Positions 1 through 9,853 of a stretch of 64,000 nt of DNA are shown piece after piece; positions within the stretch are counted from its first letter, which is position 1, and each line of letters begins with the position of its first letter. The DNA is taken from the NCBI RefSeq assembly GCF_002095535.1, contig NZ_MLJI01000001.1:3089832-3153831 (forward strand). The letters are read 5' to 3'. The DNA is from Pantoea cypripedii. Lineage in GTDB: Bacteria > Pseudomonadota > Gammaproteobacteria > Enterobacterales > Enterobacteriaceae. The position numbers and the translations under genes were made by a program. The notes beneath the pieces are model-generated. The model saw only the letters and a program-made list of their open reading frames with translations, was not told the DNA's origin and made no database searches.

Positions 1-482
1 GGAAAAGGCAGCTCCAGTACCGCGATCTCTTCGTCCTCTACGCCGCCGCCATTATTCGTGCGTTGCGCCTCGCTATATTCCGCCGCGAAAAAGTGCACAA
101 TTTCAGTGACGCCACCGGGTGACATGTAAGCCTGCCAAAGTTTTTCAACTTTGCCTACCTGATAACCGGTCTCCTCGATCGCCTCTTTGCGGATGCAATC
201 CTCTGGGGTGTCGTCATCCAGCAACCCGGCACAGGCCTCGATCAGCTCACCGCTCTCGTTACCATTAAGGTAAGTGGCGATACGGAACTGACGTATCAGC
301 ACCACGCTGTTTTTTTCACGGTTATACAGCAGGATAGTGGCACCGTTGCCGCGATCGTAGACTTCACGTTTGTGACGCAGCACTTCGCCATTGTTGCGGG
401 TGATTTCGTAGGTAAAGTTGCGCAGTACGAACCAATTTTCTGACAGCAACTTCTCTTTGATGATGTTGATCTTTAACGGCAT
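1..482 (-). CDS. nudK: GDP-mannose pyrophosphatase NudK, 5' part (runs off window)
   Basis: Nudix hydrolase that cleaves GDP-mannose to GMP and mannose 1-phosphate in the cytosol. The ATG is at 480-482; the protein begins [18 protein letters not shown] and the reading frame is open to the window edge, so only about 160 N-terminal residues are present. The family stretches [33 protein letters not shown] and the Nudix core KEAIEETGY are visible, followed by [13 protein letters not shown] as in E. coli NudK. In E. coli nudK is followed by aegA and narQ; here the nap operon, ansP and a DUF1471 gene lie between nudK and narQ and no aegA is seen. Confidence 0.93.
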   Translation of the reverse strand, partial: MPLKINIIKEKLLSENWFVLRNFTYEITRNNGEVLRHKREVYDRGNGATILLYNREKNSVVLIRQFRIATYLNGNESGELIEACAGLLDDDTPEDCIRKEAIEETGYQVGKVEKLWQAYMSPGGVTEIVHFFAAEYSEAQRTNNGGGVEDEEIAVLELPF

Positions 483-641
483 GACCACTCCACAGCAAAT
501 TTCGAGGGAGCCTGGCATGATAGGCCGAAGCCAGTGGGAAAACTATCTTAATTGTATTAACCGTCAAAACGCGCAATAAATTGCGTCGCTACCGAACAGT
601 AAAGCAACGCAAGTTATCAGCCGGTTAAAAAAGAACATGCA

Positions 642-1226
642 TCAGAACCCGTTCTTTTCCTCTTTCATATCCGGTAAATGGTGGGCGATACCTTTGTGGC
701 AATCGATACAGGTTTTTCCTTCCTCCACCGCTTTGGTATGCATCTTCGCCGCCACGGTCTTCTGCGCGGTAAAATCCATATATTCAAAGTTGTGGCAGTT
801 GCGGCAGGCCTGCGAATTGTTGTTCTTCATCCTGCGCCATTCGTTTTGCGCCAGTTCGAGACGTTTTTCTTCAAACTTCTCGGGCGTATCCACAATGCCG
901 AACACCTTGGCGTAAACCTCTTTACTGGCCTGGAGCTTACGCCACATCTTCGGTCCCCACTCGTGCGGCACATGGCAATCCGGACAGGTGGCACGCACCC
1001 CGCTACGGTTGTTGTAATGCACCGTCTGCATATATTCCTGGTAGACGTTATTGCGCATTTCATGGCAACCAATACAGAACTGCTCGCGGTTAGTCATCTC
1101 CAGCCCGGTATTAAAACCACCCCAGAAAATGATGCCACCGGCAAAACCAATCAGCAGCAGCGTGCCAATTGCCAGACGGCTGGGTCGACGCCACCAGCGC
1201 CAGATTCGGATAATCATCTGTTTCAT
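642..1226 (-). CDS. napC: Cytochrome c-type quinol dehydrogenase NapC
   Basis: Membrane-anchored tetraheme cytochrome of the NapC/NirT family that takes electrons from the quinol pool and passes them to NapB-NapA. One N-terminal membrane segment (about residues 18-38) precedes four CxxCH heme sites: CIGCH, CPDCH, CRNCH and CIDCH. I chose the ATG at 1226 ([12 protein letters not shown]) because GAGG lies 7 bases upstream and the length, 194 residues, fits the family (E. coli 200); a GTG four codons earlier keeps the frame open. Last gene of the napFDABC operon. NapG and NapH are absent, so electron input should be through NapC alone. Confidence 0.96.
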   Translation of the reverse strand: MKQMIIRIWRWWRRPSRLAIGTLLLIGFAGGIIFWGGFNTGLEMTNREQFCIGCHEMRNNVYQEYMQTVHYNNRSGVRATCPDCHVPHEWGPKMWRKLQASKEVYAKVFGIVDTPEKFEEKRLELAQNEWRRMKNNNSQACRNCHNFEYMDFTAQKTVAAKMHTKAVEEGKTCIDCHKGIAHHLPDMKEEKNGF

Positions 1227-1234
1227 CGCTGACC

Positions 1235-1666
1235 TCACTGCCCAAAGCCTTCAGCCGGGCGGAAGGTATTTTCTACCACCGGTTTGGCATCGGTTTGCGG
1301 TACATGGCATTGCAGACAAAAGTAGCGGCGCGGTGATACCGAACTGCTGACTAACCCGTCACGGTCAGTAAAGTGTGTCGGGCTAACGCGTGGCGCACCG
1401 GTGGTGAGATAGCTCTGCGTACCGTGACATTGCAGGCAGCGGTTGATGTTTTTTGTCACCTGATAGCCATCCACGCTGTGCGGGATCACCGGCGGCTGAT
1501 TGACATAATTCAGCGGCTTGCGGCTCTGCTCTTTGGGCTGATGGATGGTGCCCTGCTGCGTCGCCGTCACCTCGGGTGACTGATTCAGGTCTACGCCATT
1601 CGCGGCCCAGACCGTGCCGCCCAGCATCAGGGCGGCCAATGAGAGAAATGTGATAAGAGGTTTCAT
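1235..1666 (-). CDS. napB: Periplasmic nitrate reductase diheme cytochrome NapB
   Basis: Small periplasmic electron-transfer subunit that docks with NapA. A Sec signal peptide (about residues 1-21, ending VWA) is followed by two CxxCH heme motifs, CLQCHGT and CLQCHVP, and the family motif [15 protein letters not shown]. The length is 143 residues, normal for NapB. The ATG has AGGAT a few bases upstream. The gene sits 11 bases after napA and directly before napC, as in other nap operons. Confidence 0.96.
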   Translation of the reverse strand: MKPLITFLSLAALMLGGTVWAANGVDLNQSPEVTATQQGTIHQPKEQSRKPLNYVNQPPVIPHSVDGYQVTKNINRCLQCHGTQSYLTTGAPRVSPTHFTDRDGLVSSSVSPRRYFCLQCHVPQTDAKPVVENTFRPAEGFGQ

Positions 1667-1677
1667 TGCATCCTGCC

Positions 1678-4164
1678 TTAAATTTTCACCAGCTTAACGG
1701 CGCATTTTTTGTAATCGGTTTGCTTTGACAGTGGATCGGTGGCGTCCAGCGTGATGTTGTTCACCAGCACCCCGGCATCGAAGAAAGGCGTAAACACCAG
1801 CCCCTGCGGTGGCTGATTGCGCCCACGGGTTTCGACGGTGGCGAGGGCTTCACCACGACGTGATACCACGCGCACTTTCTCGCCACGACGCAAACCGCGC
1901 GCTTTGGCATCCAGCGGATGGAGATACAGCAGCGCCTGTGGCACGGCGCGGTGCAGCTCCGGCACACGACGCGTCATGGTGCCGGTGTGCCAGTGCTCCA
2001 GCACACGACCGGTACAGAACCACAGATCGTATTCGGCATCCGGCGATTCAGCAGGCGGCTCATACGGCAGGGCGAAAATGGTGGCTTTACCGTCCGGCTT
2101 ACCGTAGAAACGGACGCCCTCCCCGGCTTTGACGTAACTGTCATGGCCTTCGCGATAACGCCAGCGTGTCTCTTTGCCATCGACCACCGGCCAGCGCAGA
2201 CCACGCGCCTGGTGATAGGTATCGAACGGAGCCAGATCGTGGCCGTGACCCCGACCAAAACTGGCGTACTCTTCGAACAGCCCTTTTTGCAGATAGAAAC
2301 CAAAAGTGCGTGCATCATCGTTCAGTTGATCGTCCGCCACTTCACTCAGCGGGAACTGATCAACCTGGCCGTTGGCGTACAACACGTCGTACAGGGTTTT
2401 GTCCCGCAGCTCCGGTTGCCGGGCGATCAATTCTTCCGGCCACACTTCCGCCACGCGGAAACGTTTAGAGAAATTGACGAGCTGCCACAGGTCGGATTTC
2501 GCCTCACCTGGCGCTTTAACCTGTTGATGCCAGAACTGCGTGCGGCGCTCGGCGTTACCATAGGCACCTTCCTTCTCTACCCACATGGCGGTCGGCAGAA
2601 TCAGATCGGCGGAGAGTGCACTGACAGTCGGATAAGGATCGGATACCACAATGAAATTGCGTTCATCACGCCAGCCCGGCATACGTTCCTGAGTCAGGTT
2701 CGGCCCGGCCTGCATGTTGTTGTTGCACATGGACCAGTAGGCATTGATCTTGCCATCTTTCAGCGCTCGATCCTGCTCTACGGCGTGATAACCCACTTTC
2801 GCCGGAATGGTACCCGCTGGCAGCTTCCACAGTTTTTCTGCCAGTGCACGATGTTTGTCGTTGGTGACCACCATGTCGGCAGGCAGACGGTGGGAAAAGG
2901 TGCCGACTTCACGCGCAGTACCGCAGGCTGATGGCTGCCCGGTCAGCGAGAACGGTCCGGTGCCCGGACGTGAGATTTTGCCCGTCAGCAAGTGCAGGTT
3001 GTAGCACAGGTTATTCGCCCACACGCCGCGCGTATGCTGGTTGAAACCCATGGTCCAGTAAGACACCACCTTGACCTTAGGATCGGCATACAACTCAGCC
3101 AGCATCACCAGCTGATCTTTCTCCACCCCGCTCATTTCACTGGTTTTTTCCAGCGTGTATTCAGCGACGAATTTCGCGTATTCATCAAAACTGATCGGGG
3201 TTGAGTCACCGCTGTTTGGGTTTTTCGCCTTCGCCTGACGGGGATCGGTCGGACGCAGGCCATAACCGATGTCGGTCGCCCCCCGGTGCAAATTCACATG
3301 GTTTTGCAGGAAGGTTTTATCCACCTTGCCGTTCTGGATGATGTAGTTGGCAATAAAGTTGAGGATCACCAGATCGGTTTGCGGCGTGAATACCATGCCG
3401 TTGTCGGCCAGCTCAAAGCTGCGGTGACGATAGGTAGAAAGCACGGCAACTTTGACGTTTTCATTGCTCAGGCGACGCGCCGTCACACGCGACCAAAGGA
3501 TCGGGTGCATCTCGGCCATGTTCGATCCCCACAGCACGAAGGCGTCGGCCTGCTCGATATCGTCGTAGCAGCCCATCGGTTCATCCATACCGAAAGTACG
3601 CATAAAGCCCACCACCGCCGACGCCATACAGTGGCGTGCGTTCGGATCGAGGTTATTGCTGCGGAAGCCAGCTTTCATTAATTTCGAGGCGGCATAACCT
3701 TCCCACAATGTCCACTGGCCGGATCCGAACATTCCGATCGATTCCGGCCCGTTCGCTTTCAGCGCTGCCTTGAATTTCTCTTCCATGATGTCGAACGCCT
3801 GATCCCAGCTGACCGGCGTGAATTCACCATTTTTATCGAAACGGCCATCGGTCATGCGCAGCAGTGGCTGGGTCAGACGATCTTTGCCGTACATGATTTT
3901 TGGCAGGAAGTAACCCTTGATACAGTTAAGTCCGCGGTTCACTTCCGCCTGCGGATCGCCCTGAGAGGCAACCACCCGGCCATCCTGGGTGCCCACCAGC
4001 ACACCGCAGCCGGTGCCGCAAAAACGACAAGGCGCTTTTTCCCAGCGAATCGGGGCGGCGAGCGCAGTGGCCGCTTTGGTTACGGTGGGAATCACTAATC
4101 CAGCAGCAGTCGCGGCAGCCGCCGCCGCGTTGGCCTTCATAAAATCACGACGACTTAGTTGCAT
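1678..4164 (-). CDS. napA: Periplasmic nitrate reductase catalytic subunit NapA
   Basis: Molybdenum (bis-MGD) enzyme that reduces nitrate to nitrite in the periplasm. It starts with a Tat signal (SRRDFMK then an alanine-rich core), followed by the [4Fe-4S] site [10 protein letters not shown] with the fourth cysteine in GLNCIKGYF. The cysteine expected to ligate molybdenum is in [10 protein letters not shown]. The C-terminal molybdopterin-binding region ([18 protein letters not shown] to [12 protein letters not shown]) is intact. The length, 828 residues, equals that of E. coli NapA. Its ATG overlaps the end of napD by 10 bases, which suggests translational coupling with its chaperone. Confidence 0.98.
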   Translation of the reverse strand: MQLSRRDFMKANAAAAAATAAGLVIPTVTKAATALAAPIRWEKAPCRFCGTGCGVLVGTQDGRVVASQGDPQAEVNRGLNCIKGYFLPKIMYGKDRLTQPLLRMTDGRFDKNGEFTPVSWDQAFDIMEEKFKAALKANGPESIGMFGSGQWTLWEGYAASKLMKAGFRSNNLDPNARHCMASAVVGFMRTFGMDEPMGCYDDIEQADAFVLWGSNMAEMHPILWSRVTARRLSNENVKVAVLSTYRHRSFELADNGMVFTPQTDLVILNFIANYIIQNGKVDKTFLQNHVNLHRGATDIGYGLRPTDPRQAKAKNPNSGDSTPISFDEYAKFVAEYTLEKTSEMSGVEKDQLVMLAELYADPKVKVVSYWTMGFNQHTRGVWANNLCYNLHLLTGKISRPGTGPFSLTGQPSACGTAREVGTFSHRLPADMVVTNDKHRALAEKLWKLPAGTIPAKVGYHAVEQDRALKDGKINAYWSMCNNNMQAGPNLTQERMPGWRDERNFIVVSDPYPTVSALSADLILPTAMWVEKEGAYGNAERRTQFWHQQVKAPGEAKSDLWQLVNFSKRFRVAEVWPEELIARQPELRDKTLYDVLYANGQVDQFPLSEVADDQLNDDARTFGFYLQKGLFEEYASFGRGHGHDLAPFDTYHQARGLRWPVVDGKETRWRYREGHDSYVKAGEGVRFYGKPDGKATIFALPYEPPAESPDAEYDLWFCTGRVLEHWHTGTMTRRVPELHRAVPQALLYLHPLDAKARGLRRGEKVRVVSRRGEALATVETRGRNQPPQGLVFTPFFDAGVLVNNITLDATDPLSKQTDYKKCAVKLVKI

Positions 4165-4439
4165 AATGCTTCCTTTGCGGGTTGTTCAAATTCATCCTGC
4201 TGGTGATACACCAGAGACACCGCCAGCACGCCGGGAATGTTGCGGGTGGCTTCAATATTGCGCAGCAGCGTCGCGCTGTCGGCGGCACCAAGGGTGACGG
4301 CTAATGTGCCGCGTGCCGCGTCTTGTGCGGCGATCTCGCTGTCGGCATACGTCAGCAGCGTCTGGCTGACCTCAGCAACCACCGTTGGGCGTGCCTGAAT
4401 CACCAGGCCACAGACGTGCCAGCTGTTATTTGTGTTCAT
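4155..4439 (-). CDS. napD: NapA Tat-signal chaperone NapD
   Basis: Cytoplasmic chaperone that binds the NapA twin-arginine signal until the cofactor is loaded. The protein has 94 residues with the family start [12 protein letters not shown] and the middle [18 protein letters not shown]. It overlaps napF by 14 bases upstream and napA by 10 bases downstream, a tightly packed order napF-napD-napA. Confidence 0.94.
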   Translation of the reverse strand: MNTNNSWHVCGLVIQARPTVVAEVSQTLLTYADSEIAAQDAARGTLAVTLGAADSATLLRNIEATRNIPGVLAVSLVYHQQDEFEQPAKEALCN

Positions 4440-4899
4440 GATCTAATCCTGTGGCTGACACCGGGCAAGGTGCGATACATGCGCCGCAGCCAGTGCAATG
4501 CTGCGGCACGATTTCCGGTTGGGCGATGCCATTGGCGGTAAGACGAAAGCGGATCGCCTGCTGTTCACAACTTTCCTGGCAACTACGGCAGTTAACGCCC
4601 TGAAAGGTGATACAAGCGCGACTGATATGGATGCGCTGCTGCCACGGCTGATGGTCGCGTGGATGAAACAACGCTTGCGGGCAAGCATCTGCGCAAGCAC
4701 CGCAGAAGGTGCATTCGCCATGCTGAAAATTGAGTTGCGGCAGCGCGCCAGTGGTCAATTGCACAATTTGCGTTGTACAGGCAGCCACACAGTGGCCACA
4801 TCCATCACAGCCCACCTGATGACGCCACCACGGCAACGCGATCGCCCCCGTGACAGCTTTGCGCTGTCCGGTAAAGAATTCGCGTCGTGACAGCACCAT
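4426..4899 (-). CDS. napF: Ferredoxin-type protein NapF
   Basis: Iron-sulfur protein that assists NapA maturation in the cytoplasm. Cysteine clusters are visible in order: CDGCGHCVAACT, CTFCGACADACP, CRSCQESCE and CTGCGACIAPCP, so up to four [4Fe-4S] sites. I start it at MVLSRREFFTGQR (4897-4899), with AGGTG 5 bases upstream; the open frame continues 17 codons further upstream but those residues do not resemble NapF. First gene of the operon, so the nap promoter should lie in 4900-5036. Confidence 0.9.
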   Translation of the reverse strand: MVLSRREFFTGQRKAVTGAIALPWWRHQVGCDGCGHCVAACTTQIVQLTTGALPQLNFQHGECTFCGACADACPQALFHPRDHQPWQQRIHISRACITFQGVNCRSCQESCEQQAIRFRLTANGIAQPEIVPQHCTGCGACIAPCPVSATGLDHEHK

Positions 4900-5035
4900 C
4901 GGAACACCTATTTCGGAGTAAAAAGTAAGATGCGTAAAATAACCTGACACTAATGAGGGCTATATCACTCGAAAGGTGTAATTCCCGATGCGGGATCAAG
5001 TCACCGCACGATTGATGGCGCGGCGGAGAAATGAG

Positions 5036-5064
5036 CAAAAAAAAGGCCGTCCCACTGGACGGCC
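5036..5064 (-). terminator. Rho-independent terminator after ansP
   Basis: Perfect 8-bp stem GGCCGTCC (5045-5052) with GGACGGCC (5057-5064) and a 4-base loop. On the reverse strand it is followed by a run of nine T, so it ends ansP transcription before the nap operon. Confidence 0.92.
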
Positions 5065-5089
5065 CTTCGCACTATCACATCAAAAAAAC

Positions 5090-6592
5090 TTAGCGTGGAG
5101 AGTCTTCTGCTAAGGTACGCGAAACCTCTTCTTCACCCTCATGATGGTGATCATGCTCTTTCAGCGCTTCTTCATTGACGCGCTTACGCACGCCAAACCA
5201 GCCCAGAACCAGTATCACCGCGATCAACGGGATAGAGGCGATGGTGTAGGTACCGTTCGGATAGTCAAACGCCATCAACACCAGCACGCTGACCAGGAAC
5301 AGCAGCGTCAGCCAGGAGGTGACCGGTGCCCACGGCAATTTGAAGCTGACATCTTCCGCTTTGCCTTCTTTGATGGCTTTGCGCAGACGCATCTGGCAAA
5401 CCACAATGAAGCCCCACGAAGAGATGATGCCCAGCGATGCCACGTTCAGCACGATCTCAAACACCTGCGACGGAACATAGTAGTTCAGCACCACACCGAC
5501 GACGTAAACGGCGATGGTGACCAGAATCCCCGCGAAGGGTACCTGCTGGTTGCTCATCTTCGACATAAACTTCGGTGCCGAGCCACCCATCGACATCGAG
5601 CGCAGAATACGGCCGGTGGAGTACAGACCTGAGTTCAGGCTGGAGAGCGCAGCACTCAGCACCACGATGTTCATCACGCTACCGATATAGGGCACGCCGA
5701 GTTTGGAGAAGAAGGTCACAAACGGGCTTTGCCCCGCCTGATATGCATTCCACGGCAGCAGCAGCACCAGCAGCACGACTGAACCGACGTAGAACAGACC
5801 GATACGCCAGATCACGCTGTTGATGGCTTTCGGCAGCATGGTTTTCGGGTCTTTACACTCACCGGCAGCGGTGCCGACCAGCTCGATCGAGGCGAAAGCA
5901 AACACCACCCCTTGCACCAGCACCAGCGCAGGCAGCAGGCCATGCGGGAACAGGCCGCCATTATCGGTGATCAGATGGAAGCCGGTCGTGTTGCCATCCA
6001 GCGGCTTACCGCTGCCAAGGAACACCACGCCAACGATCAGGAAGACCACAATCGCCAGTACCTTGATCAGCGCAAACCAGAACTCCATCTCGGCGAACCA
6101 CTTCACGCCGATCATGTTCATGGTGCCGACAATCGCCAGCGCCCCCAAGGCGAACACCCACTGCGGGACGTCGCCAAACGCGCCCCAGTAATGCATATAC
6201 AGTGCGACAGCCGTGATATCCACGATACCGGTCATCGCCCAGTTAACAAAGTACATCCAGCCCGCCACATAAGACGCTTTTTCACCAAGGAATTCACGCG
6301 CATAGGAGACGAAACTGCCGCTGGAAGGACGATGTAATACCAGTTCGCCCAACGCTCGGAGGATGAAGAAAGAGAAGATACCGCACACCAGGTACACCAG
6401 CGCCAGTGCCGGACCCGCCATTTGCAGGCGCGCACCTGCGCCCAAAAACAGACCGGTACCGATAGCGCCACCAATGGCGATCATTTGAACCTGACGATTA
6501 CCCATCGCTTTGTGGTAACCGGTGTCGTGGGAATTAAGCCAGCGTCGTTTCGCAGCGCGCTGTTCGGCTGCGGTTTTTTTAGTAGGTTTCAT
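5090..6592 (-). CDS. ansP: L-asparagine permease AnsP
   Basis: Amino acid/proton symporter of the APC (AAT) family in the inner membrane. The sequence follows E. coli AnsP closely: YHKAMGNRQVQMIAIGGAIG at the N-terminus, HRPSSGSFVSYAREFLGEKA, MNMIGVKWFAEMEFWFALIK, and GFHLITDNGG. About twelve membrane segments are expected. The ATG at 6592 (MKPTKKTAAEQ) has AGGA 6 bases upstream; the open frame extends nine codons further without a ribosome site. The C-terminal tail is rich in His, Glu and Asp (KEHDHHHEGEEE). A PurR-like palindrome lies 36 bases upstream of the start. Monocistronic, with its own terminator. Confidence 0.95.
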   Translation of the reverse strand: MKPTKKTAAEQRAAKRRWLNSHDTGYHKAMGNRQVQMIAIGGAIGTGLFLGAGARLQMAGPALALVYLVCGIFSFFILRALGELVLHRPSSGSFVSYAREFLGEKASYVAGWMYFVNWAMTGIVDITAVALYMHYWGAFGDVPQWVFALGALAIVGTMNMIGVKWFAEMEFWFALIKVLAIVVFLIVGVVFLGSGKPLDGNTTGFHLITDNGGLFPHGLLPALVLVQGVVFAFASIELVGTAAGECKDPKTMLPKAINSVIWRIGLFYVGSVVLLVLLLPWNAYQAGQSPFVTFFSKLGVPYIGSVMNIVVLSAALSSLNSGLYSTGRILRSMSMGGSAPKFMSKMSNQQVPFAGILVTIAVYVVGVVLNYYVPSQVFEIVLNVASLGIISSWGFIVVCQMRLRKAIKEGKAEDVSFKLPWAPVTSWLTLLFLVSVLVLMAFDYPNGTYTIASIPLIAVILVLGWFGVRKRVNEEALKEHDHHHEGEEEVSRTLAEDSPR

Positions 6593-6627
6593 AGCTTTCC
6601 TGTTTGTCCTGACCATCAATCACCGCT

Positions 6628-6643
6628 TACCAAACGTTTGCGT
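6628..6643. promoter_or_regulatory. PurR-like box upstream of ansP
   Basis: TACCAAACGTTTGCGT matches the PurR consensus ACGCAAACGTTTGCGT at 13 of 16 positions, including the whole central CAAACGTTTG palindrome. It sits 36-51 bases before the ansP start codon, a position suited to repression. Other LacI-family regulators share this core, so the binder is inferred. Confidence 0.5.
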
Positions 6644-6804
6644 AGTGCGGTGCGAAATGGGGTAACCCCCGGAAGCCGGTGGCAGAACGATGCCACACAA
6701 CCAGCCGGGAAATTACGGCGATGAATCCTACCCGTTCTGCATGAATGAAGCAAAATATACCGCTAGCCTGCACGGGATGATTTGCAATTATCCGTTGCCG
6801 TGCA

Positions 6805-6834
6805 CAAAAAAACCGGCCAAAGGATCTGGCCGGT
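6805..6834 (-). terminator. Rho-independent terminator after the DUF1471 gene
   Basis: Stem ACCGGCC (6812-6818) with GGCCGGT (6828-6834), loop of 9, followed on the reverse strand by a T run. It lies 33 bases past the stop of the small gene at 6868. Confidence 0.88.
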
Positions 6835-6867
6835 CAGGGTTGCTACAGGGCGAAAACCTGAGGGAAA

Positions 6868-7140
6868 TTAACGGTAAATCTCGGCAGTACCACTCCACAT
6901 GCTGGAGTCGCCAGGATTTTGCACGCCGATAACGCGGTAATGGCTGGCACCCATCTCTGCGGCTTTCTGCGACAGCTGACGGGTGGCATCGTCGAGCGAA
7001 CCACTCACGCCACTGACGGAAACGCTGCCCATACTTTGCATATTTTGCGCCTGCTCCGCGTTCAATGCGGTGGCGGCCAGGCTACTGAAACTTAAGGTGG
7101 CTAGCAGTGCACCAGCCAGAACGGCATATCGTGTCTTCAT
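6868..7140 (-). CDS. Small periplasmic DUF1471 (YhcN/BhsA-type) protein
   Basis: A 90-residue protein with a Sec signal peptide (MKTRYAVLAGALLATLSFSS, cleavage near LAA) and a C-terminal DUF1471 domain ending SSMWSGTAEIYR, with the typical GASHYRVIGV strand. The family includes E. coli BhsA, McbA and YhcN, small stress-related periplasmic proteins; the precise member cannot be assigned. CAGGAG lies just upstream of the ATG. It is transcribed alone, divergent from narQ, with its own terminator. Confidence 0.8.
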   Translation of the reverse strand: MKTRYAVLAGALLATLSFSSLAATALNAEQAQNMQSMGSVSVSGVSGSLDDATRQLSQKAAEMGASHYRVIGVQNPGDSSMWSGTAEIYR

Positions 7141-7379
7141 GGGGATGCTCCTGGGTTTTTCTGGGAAAATGACTACCCCTAAAGTATTAACCCGCGAACG
7201 CAAACCAGATTGCGCCAGCGGTAAATTTGTTCAATATTTCGCCCGTCATCTCAGATTCATCCAGGGAAAGGTAAAGAATGGTTACTTTTTGTACGAATGG
7301 TAACCGGGTATGGCGAGATATCGTCGCCGATCTGACTGCGCTGTTTTATAATTCCGCGTTCTGACCAGGGTTTTTAATC

Positions 7380-9065
7380 GTGATAGTGAAACGTCCCGTA
7401 ACACGTACCATTGCTCGCGCACTCAGCGCGATTGTACTGCTTTCGCTTCTCACCTCCGGGCTGGCGCTGATGACCCTTTCCAGCAGTCTGCGCGATGCCG
7501 AGACGGTCAATGCAGCGGGCTCACTGCGTATGCAGGTTTATCGCCTGGCCTGGGACAGCGCACGCGATCCACAGCAGCTGGCGCATCATATCCAGCTCTA
7601 TCAACAGACGCTGGAATCACCGGCGTTAAGCGGCCTGGATCGCCCCTGGGTTCCCACTGAAGTCACCAATCGTTATCACTATCTGCGCGACAGCTGGCCG
7701 GAGTTGCAGCAGCGCTTACAGCCGCAACACTTGCAGGTTTATCAGCAACAGGTCGCGAGCTATGTAGATGAAATCAATCGTTTTGTGCTGGCGGTGCAAC
7801 ATTATGCCGAGCTGAAAATGAATCTGGTGGTCGCCAGCAGTTTGTTTGGTTTCCTGGCGATTGTCGGCCTGGCGCTGTGGACCATCCGTTTTATTCGCCG
7901 CAATGTGGTTGGTCCGCTGGATTCGCTGGTTACCGCCAGCCAGTATGTTGAGCAAACCCGGTTTAGCTTTCCGCCATTACCCCTGGATCAACCCAATGAG
8001 CTCGGTGTGCTGGCGCAGGCTTTTACGGCAATGGCATCGCGTTTGCAGTCACATTATCGTCTGCTGGAAGACGCAGTTCAGGAGAAAACCGAAGGCCTGA
8101 CGCAGGCTAACCGGATGCTGTCGCTGCTGTATGAAAGTTCCCAGATCCTTACCAGTAGCGCGCTCGACCCGGATGTTTTTCACGGCTTGCTCCAGCAACT
8201 TAAATTACGCGAAGGTTTCCGCGTGGTGGTGCTGGAGAGTGAAAACCTGACCTTTCAGGCCGGGAGCAGTGATGAAGCGCTGGTATGGCAGCATCTGGCA
8301 TTGCAGCAGGATGAGCAGTTACTCGGCGAGTTGCGCTGGCAATCCGCTAAGCCCGCGTCTGATGAATTAATGCAAAGTCTCGCCAACATGCTGGCGCGCG
8401 CCCTGTGGATCTGGCAAACGCAGAAGCAATATCAGCAAATGCTGCTGATTGAAGAACGTGCCACTATCGCGCGCGAACTTCACGATTCGCTGGCGCAGTC
8501 ACTCTCCTTTCTGCGAATCCAGCTTACTCTGCTGCGACGCACGGTTGATGGCAGCCAGCCACAGGCGCAAAGTATCATCAGCGAATTTGATCGCGCGCTG
8601 GCGGATGCCTATCAGCAACTGCGCGAGCTGTTGACCACCTTCCGCCTGACCATCGAGCAGGCCGATCTGGTGGCCGCGATGCAGGCCATGATCGTGCCCC
8701 TGCAGGAGCAATCTCAGGCGGAAATCCAGTTTGATTATCAACCCGGATTGCAGAGCCTGGATGCACAGCAGCAGGTGCATGTGTTACAGATTGCCCGCGA
8801 AGCACTGCTCAATGCGATCCGCCATGCGGGGGCACAGCAGATTACCATTCGCTATCAGCGTGTTGCCGATGAGGATCATCTGTTAACCATTGAAGACGAT
8901 GGCAAAGGGATACGCAGTACGGAAGAACCGCCAGGCCACTATGGCCTGACAATTATGGCAGAACGCGCCGCGCGCCTGTCTGGCACGCTGCTGATTACCC
9001 CGCAGGAGCACGGCACACGGGTGACATTACGTTTCCCGCCACGCCCGATGCACCTGCTGGAATAA
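7380..9065 (+). CDS. narQ: Nitrate/nitrite sensor histidine kinase NarQ
   Basis: Inner-membrane sensor kinase. Start is GTG, giving MIVKRPVTRTIARAL, which matches the E. coli NarQ N-terminus. The first membrane segment is followed by the periplasmic P-box region DAETVNAAGSLRMQVYRL, which contains the nitrate-binding arginine of the family. A second membrane segment near residues 150-170 leads into HAMP, a signalling helix and a linker. The dimerisation box ERATIARELHDSLAQS carries the phospho-acceptor His near residue 368, and the ATPase domain has EALLNAIRHA and DDGKGI. It is 561 residues (E. coli 566). It precedes narP by 31 bases, so the pair is co-transcribed; in E. coli narQ and narP are unlinked. 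Confidence 0.95.
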   Translation: MIVKRPVTRTIARALSAIVLLSLLTSGLALMTLSSSLRDAETVNAAGSLRMQVYRLAWDSARDPQQLAHHIQLYQQTLESPALSGLDRPWVPTEVTNRYHYLRDSWPELQQRLQPQHLQVYQQQVASYVDEINRFVLAVQHYAELKMNLVVASSLFGFLAIVGLALWTIRFIRRNVVGPLDSLVTASQYVEQTRFSFPPLPLDQPNELGVLAQAFTAMASRLQSHYRLLEDAVQEKTEGLTQANRMLSLLYESSQILTSSALDPDVFHGLLQQLKLREGFRVVVLESENLTFQAGSSDEALVWQHLALQQDEQLLGELRWQSAKPASDELMQSLANMLARALWIWQTQKQYQQMLLIEERATIARELHDSLAQSLSFLRIQLTLLRRTVDGSQPQAQSIISEFDRALADAYQQLRELLTTFRLTIEQADLVAAMQAMIVPLQEQSQAEIQFDYQPGLQSLDAQQQVHVLQIAREALLNAIRHAGAQQITIRYQRVADEDHLLTIEDDGKGIRSTEEPPGHYGLTIMAERAARLSGTLLITPQEHGTRVTLRFPPRPMHLLE

Positions 9066-9096
9066 CAGGCTACATGGACCGTTTATTGGAGAGAAT

Positions 9097-9729
9097 ATGG
9101 AACTGCAAACTCTGACAATTATGATCGTTGATGACCACCCGCTGATGCGCCGTGGCATTCGCCAGTTGCTGGCTCTGGAACCGCAGTTACAGGTGGTCGC
9201 CGAGGCCAATAATGGCACCGAGGCGCTGGCCGAGGCCCGTCGCCTGGCACCTGACGTCATTCTGCTCGATCTCAATATGAAAGGGATGTCGGGGCTGGAT
9301 ACGCTGAAGGCACTGCGTAATGAGGAAATCTCATCACGCATCCTGGTACTCACCGTCTCGGACGCCCGTAATGATATCTACGCCATGGTTGATGCCGGTG
9401 CCGACGGTTACTTATTGAAGGACAGCGAACCTGAGCAGTTGCTGCAGCAAATTATGCGCGGCGCACAAGGTGAAAATGTGTTCAGCGAGGTGGTCGTTGA
9501 ATATCTGGAGAACCGCCCCCACAGTTCTAACCCCTTCCGCCTGTTAACCGAACGCGAATTGGATGTGCTACAGGAAGTCGCGCGCGGATTGTCAAATAAA
9601 GAGATTGCTAACACCCTGCATATTTCGGAAGAGACGGTGAAGGTGCACATCCGTAATATGCTGCGCAAGCTCGACGTGCGCTCGCGCGTGGCTGCCACCG
9701 TCCTTTGGCTGGAAAGCCGCAATGTTTAG
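9097..9729 (+). CDS. narP: Nitrate/nitrite response regulator NarP
   Basis: LuxR/NarL-type response regulator. The receiver domain has the acidic pair in MIVDDHPLMRRG, the phosphorylation Asp near residue 58 (DVILLDLNMKGMSGLDTL) and the conserved Lys in YLLKD. The C-terminal helix-turn-helix reads LTERELDVLQEVARGLSNKE and VKVHIRNMLRKLDVRSRVAA. Length is 210 residues. It follows narQ with GGAGAG before the ATG. It resembles NarP more than NarL, and NarP is the main activator of nap in E. coli, so it probably controls the napFDABC operon about 5 kb away. Confidence 0.93.
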   Translation: MELQTLTIMIVDDHPLMRRGIRQLLALEPQLQVVAEANNGTEALAEARRLAPDVILLDLNMKGMSGLDTLKALRNEEISSRILVLTVSDARNDIYAMVDAGADGYLLKDSEPEQLLQQIMRGAQGENVFSEVVVEYLENRPHSSNPFRLLTERELDVLQEVARGLSNKEIANTLHISEETVKVHIRNMLRKLDVRSRVAATVLWLESRNV

Positions 9730-9853
9730 CACATCACCAAAACCCGTCGGGAGATTTACACTTTCTCCATAATTTCTCCACGATTCTCTAATTTGCGCCG
9801 CGTAGAGTAAGCTGCGGCAGGAGATGTCCCAGGATAGCGCTTCCACTCCGCCA

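Noticed and set aside
1918..2931. 337-codon forward frame inside napA
   Set aside because: Shadow of napA; no ribosome site or recognisable domain, and napA is intact on the other strand.
4984..5000. FNR-like site upstream of napF (TTGATCCCGCATCGG on the reverse strand)
   Set aside because: The two half-sites are separated by five instead of four bases and the right half is poor; a NarP heptamer pair also fits badly. Control by FNR/NarP is likely from biology but no site can be claimed.
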